DNA of 47,155 nucleotides from Paratrimastix pyriformis. Taxonomy: Eukaryota; Preaxostyla; Paratrimastigidae. Made by a program: the position numbers and the translations under genes. Below, in pieces: positions 43,300 to 47,155 of the stretch. Location: assembly GCA_027972325.1 (NCBI GenBank), contig JAPMOS010000222.1, positions 1 to 47,155 of the forward strand. The letters run 5' to 3'. A model generated the notes under the pieces. The model saw only the letters and a list, made by a program, of their open reading frames with translations, was not told the DNA's origin and did not search any database. Positions within the stretch are counted from its first letter, which is position 1, and each line of letters opens with the position of its first letter.

Positions 43300-44556
43300 C
43301 GCGAGCAAGCGCCTCCGCAGCGGCCTGGCACCACCAGCCGGCCAACTGGCCCGCGTAGTACATCAGGCACGTCGACATCCGGGCAAGCCACCAGTGTCGG
43401 AGAAGTGGAGCTTCTGCTTGTCATACTGGGCCTTGATGAGGTCCACGAAGGCAGTCGCCTGGGGCCCAGTTGGCCAAAGTTGGACAAGCCGAAGGGGTGG
43501 AAGCGGGCTCCAGGGTGGGACTCCAGCCAGGTCCTGTAGTCGCTCTGCTTGCCGGCCTCGAGAACGCGGGGGACCTCGCCTCGGAAGGCGGCCTCAGCGT
43601 ATGTCGGGGCGAGCACGTTGCCGATGGCCACGTCCACATAGTGGCGCACGTAGGCGGAGGCGGCCACATCCCCACCAGGCAGGGCGAGCACCAGGTCAGG
43701 CTGCTTGACCTTGGCGGCCGCCTCCACTCGGTGTTCCTGCTTCACGGGCTGTCGCAGCGGGAGGCACATCTGGTACAAGAGGCCAGTGATGGCATTGTGC
43801 CGCTGTATCTCGAGGGAAAGCACCGATCGGCCACAGGAGAGGTCGTGCCTCGGGAGATCCTTGTGGCACATGGGACAGCATTCGCCGTACAGGTCCCGCA
43901 GATCAGAGACACGGCGCACCCCAGGCGCATGCACACGGCAAGGCGGAAGGCGTGGTCGTCCAGGCGGAACAGTGGCGAGGGGAAGACCGTGAGCCAGGCC
44001 GATGCCGCAGGGCACGCCGACGTGGCCAGGATACGTCTGTGTTCCAGGCCCGCGCGTTCCCGGACAGCTTCAGCCAGGGCTCGGGTCTCGCGGAGGTACA
44101 GCTCGTGTTGGACCTTCTTGGCCAGGACTTCCCCTCACTCCGGAAGAGTTGTTTGTCAGCGTCAGGTTGCACACCCGAGCGACTAAGCGAGAGAGATGCT
44201 TGACCGAGGAAGGTTGCCTTGCGATAGTCCAGTGACCCCGAGAGGCTTCGTGCAACATTGCCCAGAGATGATCGCGAAGCAGCGCTGGGACCCCAGAGGT
44301 GGCAGACAGCATTGACACCAGGGCACCAGTCGTTGCCGGAGCGCGGGCAAGGGAAAGCGCCATGACCCCAAGCCGCCGTGTCGGATGGGGAGGTTGACCA
44401 GGTCCTGTGCGAAGGCCTCGTGGCCGAGGCCGAACTTGGCCGAGAAGAGCGCCGGACCTCCTCGTCGAATTGCACGAGGAGAGGGGCCGTCGGATTCCAG
44501 GGAGCAGAGGCAGCTGGAGCGCACCAGGTGGACAACCTTGGGCACAACACAAGCCC
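43300..44556 (-). pseudogene. LINE-D thumb, zinc knuckle and restriction-like endonuclease
   Basis: After the thumb region (FSAKFGLGHEAFAQDLVNLP, near 44,430) comes CCPMCHKDLPRHDLSC, a C-x2-C-x7-H-x3-C knuckle, and LEIQRHNAITGLL. The nuclease shows KQPDLVLALPGG, YVDVAIGNVLAP and AGKQSDYRTWLE, fitting the PD-(D/E)xK pattern (P-D...D-V...K-x2-D-Y) of RLE LINEs. The last part, FHPFGLSNFGQLGP, is followed by a one-base frame change to FVDLIKAQYDKQKLHF. This nuclease cuts specific target DNA in R2-type elements; the target here is unknown. Confidence 0.75.
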
Positions 44557-45667
44557 TCAAGCACAGGAGCCAGGCCTGAAGCGTGAGGGGTTGAGCTTGC
44601 GGCCGACCTCGATGGCCTCATCCAGGACGGCCTTGGCCTTCTGGTTGAGGAAGTCGGGCGGGCCCACGAAAGTGCCCATCAGTTCCATGCCCGAGCTTGC
44701 CTCCAGGCTCGGGACAGGGACCCCGTCGATGAGAAGGGGAGGGGCATCCAAGGAGTTGGTCCAGCTCCAGCACTTTGCAGCCTTGACATGGAGGTTCACG
44801 GGGTCGGCCACAGCCCGAAAGGCCTGAACCCGGTGCGCAACCGCCTCCATCGAGGGCCCCAGGAAGAAAAGATCGTCGTGATACGCGAGCGCCGGAACGA
44901 GGCGCAGTCCCCGGAGCTCCAGCGGAGCCGCCTCGGCCTCCATGGCGGCGCGCAGAGCCGGGTCGATCGCGAGACAGAATGCCTGGGAGCTCAGGGGGTC
45001 CCCTGGCGGACCCCCGGGCGTTGTGCACGTGAGAGCCCCTGAACAGGAGCTCTTCCCCCTGGTACAGCGCGTTGAAGACCCCGGCCACCTCGGGGCCCCA
45101 GGGGGCCGTGGCGGCCTGGACCGCATCACGGGCCACGGCGGTGAAGGCGGAGGCGATGTCGAGGTGGAGGACGTAGACCGGCAGGTGGTCCTCCTGGGCG
45201 GTGCGCACCGCCCAGCCCACGTAGGCCGAGGTAACCCCCACAGGATCAGGCACAGCAATGCCCAGTTGAGTGGGGGAGAGCAGGTCCCGGGTGAGGTGCA
45301 CCGTGCGTGCCGCAACCATCTTGGCAAAGAGTCGCTCCACCACCTCAGAGAGTGCAATGGGGCGGAGCCCGCCTGCACCCTTGGGCAGCGGGACGAGCCT
45401 GCTCCTGCACATCCACTGGGGGAGCCAGGCCACCCCCACGCAGAAGTTGTAGAGCGAGACGAGGCCCTCGGCAAGGGCGTCGTCCCGAGCGATAGCGCCT
45501 CTGAGCCAAGAGGGCATCAGGCCAGAGAGGCCTGGAGCGCCGTTGTTGAGAGTCCTGGCACAGGCCCGCACCTCCTGTACGGTAAAGTCGCGCCAAGCCG
45601 CCGTGTCGGCCGCCTTGGTGAAAAGGCGAAGGATCTCGGGGGCGTGACGGAAGGTGGGCGAGTGCAT
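44557..45667 (-). pseudogene. LINE-D reverse transcriptase
   Basis: Blocks in order: LNNGAPGLSGLMPSWLRGAI (finger), RLVPLPKGAGGLRPIALSEV, SPTQLGIAVPDPVG, VLHLDIASAFTAVARDA (palm A), then in a second frame GDPLSSQAFCLAIDPALRAA (motif B) and LAYHDDLFFLGPSMEAV (catalytic x-x-DD). A thumb segment (LMGTFVGPPDFLNQKAKAVL) follows. One frame change lies between palm A and motif B, near 45,000. GC content is high throughout. Confidence 0.85.
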
Positions 45668-46690
45668 GGCCTGGAGCTTCTCGAGCAGGTTGGGGTCATC
45701 GCTGGGAGGGGGTTGGTGAGGGCACCCACCGCGGCCGCGAGGCGACCGTCGGCAACTGCATCCTCGGCAAAGCGGGCGTTGGCGGCCTGCCGGCCCCGCC
45801 CCTGCCCCCTCACGCGTGGGCGGCCGAAGGTGTGATGGATCTGAACGTCGAGCTCCTCCAGCGCGCCCTCAATGCGCTGGTGAGTGTCTGGGGGCAGGGT
45901 GCCTGCGCCACCAGGGCCTGGATCGCCACGAAACGCTCACGCAGAATGGTGGTCATCCTCCTCGCCTGCGCGGGATACAGCTTTCTCGGCAGGGTCATGG
46001 GTGGGACGGACCCGCCGCCTGCACAGGCACGGCCGGCTCGGCGGCACCAGGGGAACGACTGGCGCCAGGGGAGCGGGGGCGAGGCGGGCGCGGCCACGGG
46101 AGAACGAGGGCGGGGCACTGCAGGTGACGCAGGGGAACGGGCGCTGCTGCCAGGGTGTTCACGTGCGGGTCCCGACGACGGCTCGGGCGGCAAGAGGGTC
46201 GAGCTCACCCAGGGTGATGGAGAGGGCCTGGGGTGGAAAGCAGTGGCGATGCTTCGGAAAGCGACCCCACCGTGCGGTTGGCCAGGGCCTTGAGCTGGGC
46301 GGCGTGTGACGATCGGACGTATCTCGACATGACCTCTCCCTTGTGGATTTGATCCACCTGTGGTCTGCGGAGCAGGAGGGTGCCCGTCACCACGTCATCG
46401 CACTTGGTAAAGTTCGTGAGAATCACAACCAGTTCAGCAACTCGAGTCAGCAGTGATGCATCATCAGGGTGCGGAAGAAGTCGCCAGTGCTGATGTGGTG
46501 CGGGAAGCGCAATGCTCGGGGCATTCTCAGACGATGCCGGAGACTCACCATCGGAAACAACCCCAGAATGAACCGTTGGTGAATTTGGTGGACCGGCACG
46601 TAAGGGAGAGTCAGGCGTCGCTTGCGTCTCAGGTTCAGAAGAATCCAAGATAGATCGAGCGCGAGGCTTGTTCATCAACGAAGACAATGA
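45668..46690 (-). pseudogene. LINE-D N-terminal region
   Basis: Starts MSSLMNKPRARSILDSSEPE, continues with a Ser/Pro-rich stretch and a helical block (ASLLTRVAELVVILTNFTKC). An Ala/Pro/Arg-rich region and a frame change near 46,210 lead toward the RT. No zinc finger of the R2 N-terminal type is obvious. Its usual role in such elements is target recognition; that is not shown here. Confidence 0.5.
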
Positions 46691-46806
46691 AAGAGCAAAT
46701 CGAGATGCTCTTTCTGAGAAAACCGGGTTGGTGGTGCAGGAAAATCGAGCCAGGCAGCTCCCGCAAAACGGAAGCCGAAATATCCTGCAGTCGACCTAAC
46801 CCCTGG
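46691..46806. other. Spacer between the two LINE-D copies
   Basis: About 115 bases between the (GA)n end of copy 2 and the first ATG of copy 1. It may be the 5' UTR of copy 1. No promoter motif is recognised. Confidence 0.4.
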
Positions 46807-47155
46807 CTCTCTCTCTCTCCTCTCCGATCCGCTCAGTGCTCTCAGCCTGTAGCTCACCGAGCTCCTCAGGCGGCACCAGGAAGCAGCTTGTCGCAGTCGG
46901 TCTTGCCACGCACGGCGGGCCTGGGTTGATGGCAAACGGGTTGTGGGTGTCGGCCAGTCTCCCGGAGGCAGTCTGGTACCAGAAGTCAGGCATCAGGGCA
47001 ACGTAGTACATCAGAGTCACCGAGATCCCTCGTGCACCACCAATGCTTCGAGAAGGCAACATGCATCTTGTTGCACTGGGCCTTGACCAGGTCGAGAGGA
47101 AACCCAATGCTTGGGGCCCAGTTGGCCGAGGTTGGAAGCGCCGAAGGGGTGGAAG
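46807..47155 (-). mobile_element. LINE-D copy 2, 3' end only (continues beyond the window)
   Basis: The window ends inside the RLE C-terminus of a second copy: the bases from 47,120 to 47,155 match 43,465-43,497, and the region around 47,065 matches 43,425, but the copies are clearly diverged. It has the same orientation as copy 1 and ends in a (GA)n run at 46,807-46,825. Confidence 0.75.

Larger units (their letters stand above)
43073..46690 (-). mobile_element. LINE-D copy 1, RLE-type non-LTR retrotransposon (R2-like layout)
   Basis: On the minus strand it has an N-terminal Ser/Pro-rich region (from ATG near 46,687), an RT, a C2HC knuckle and a restriction-like endonuclease at the C-terminus, the order found in R2 and related clades. 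Its 3' end is a (GA)n run at 43,073-43,096. It is unrelated to LINE-A/B/C, which use an APE endonuclease. Several frame changes are visible, near 45,800, 45,000, 44,560 and 43,460, so it is a dead copy. A second copy begins 120 bases upstream. Confidence 0.8.

Overview
This is eukaryotic, GC-rich, repeat-dominated DNA, probably from an alga or other protist. The evidence is spliced genes with short introns, several kinds of non-LTR retrotransposon, a chromodomain LTR-retrotransposon fragment, cut-and-paste DNA transposons, long (CAT)n, (GGA)n and (CA)n arrays, and no bacterial operons, rRNA or tRNA that I can see. The organism cannot be named from sequence alone. LEFT THIRD (1-20,060) is a graveyard of nested retroelements. 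LINE-A (+, 1-6,823) and LINE-B (-, 11,522-16,352) belong to one family: APE endonuclease, RT, RNase H, CCHC-like knuckle, a long conserved C-terminal region, a structured 3' tail and an (AC)n end. LINE-A also carries, upstream of its endonuclease, the four signature blocks of a ubiquitin-specific protease. The two LINEs lie tail to tail around a 4.7-kb fossil of a virus-like DNA element with a family-B DNA polymerase and a PrimPol/origin-binding-type helicase. LINE-B joins a more diverged LINE-C (to 18,703), which abuts an integrase-chromodomain fragment of an LTR element (18,704-20,060). A 155-bp tail-only LINE copy with an 11-bp target-site duplication sits inside LINE-B. MIDDLE (20,061-38,704) is DNA-transposon territory. 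A 2.3-kb element with 38-bp perfect terminal inverted repeats (20,339-22,649) encloses a spliced chromodomain gene (-) and a leucine-rich-repeat fragment (+). A possible 15-kb element is bounded by a 15-bp inverted repeat (23,613 and 38,704) with TTAAGG-rich subterminal DNA. It holds a spliced gene (24,849-26,186), a weakly supported minus-strand gene, a nested 1.16-kb non-autonomous transposon (29,623-30,782) and a long multi-exon gene (31,023-37,472) resembling Plavaka/CACTA-group transposases, whose introns contain the (CAT)n arrays. RIGHT (38,705-47,155) holds an inverted-repeat pair (38,777/40,060), a six-exon unrecognised gene (about 40,239-43,014), and two same-orientation copies of a LINE with a restriction-like endonuclease (LINE-D, R2-like layout), the second running off the end. 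Across the middle and right, reading frames are restored by short introns whose donors are mostly GTCTG or GTCCG instead of GTRAG. That shared signal ties the unrecognised genes together and is the most general observation here. Most retroelement pieces are broken. The spliced genes at 24.8, 31-37.5 and 40.2-43 kb look the most intact.
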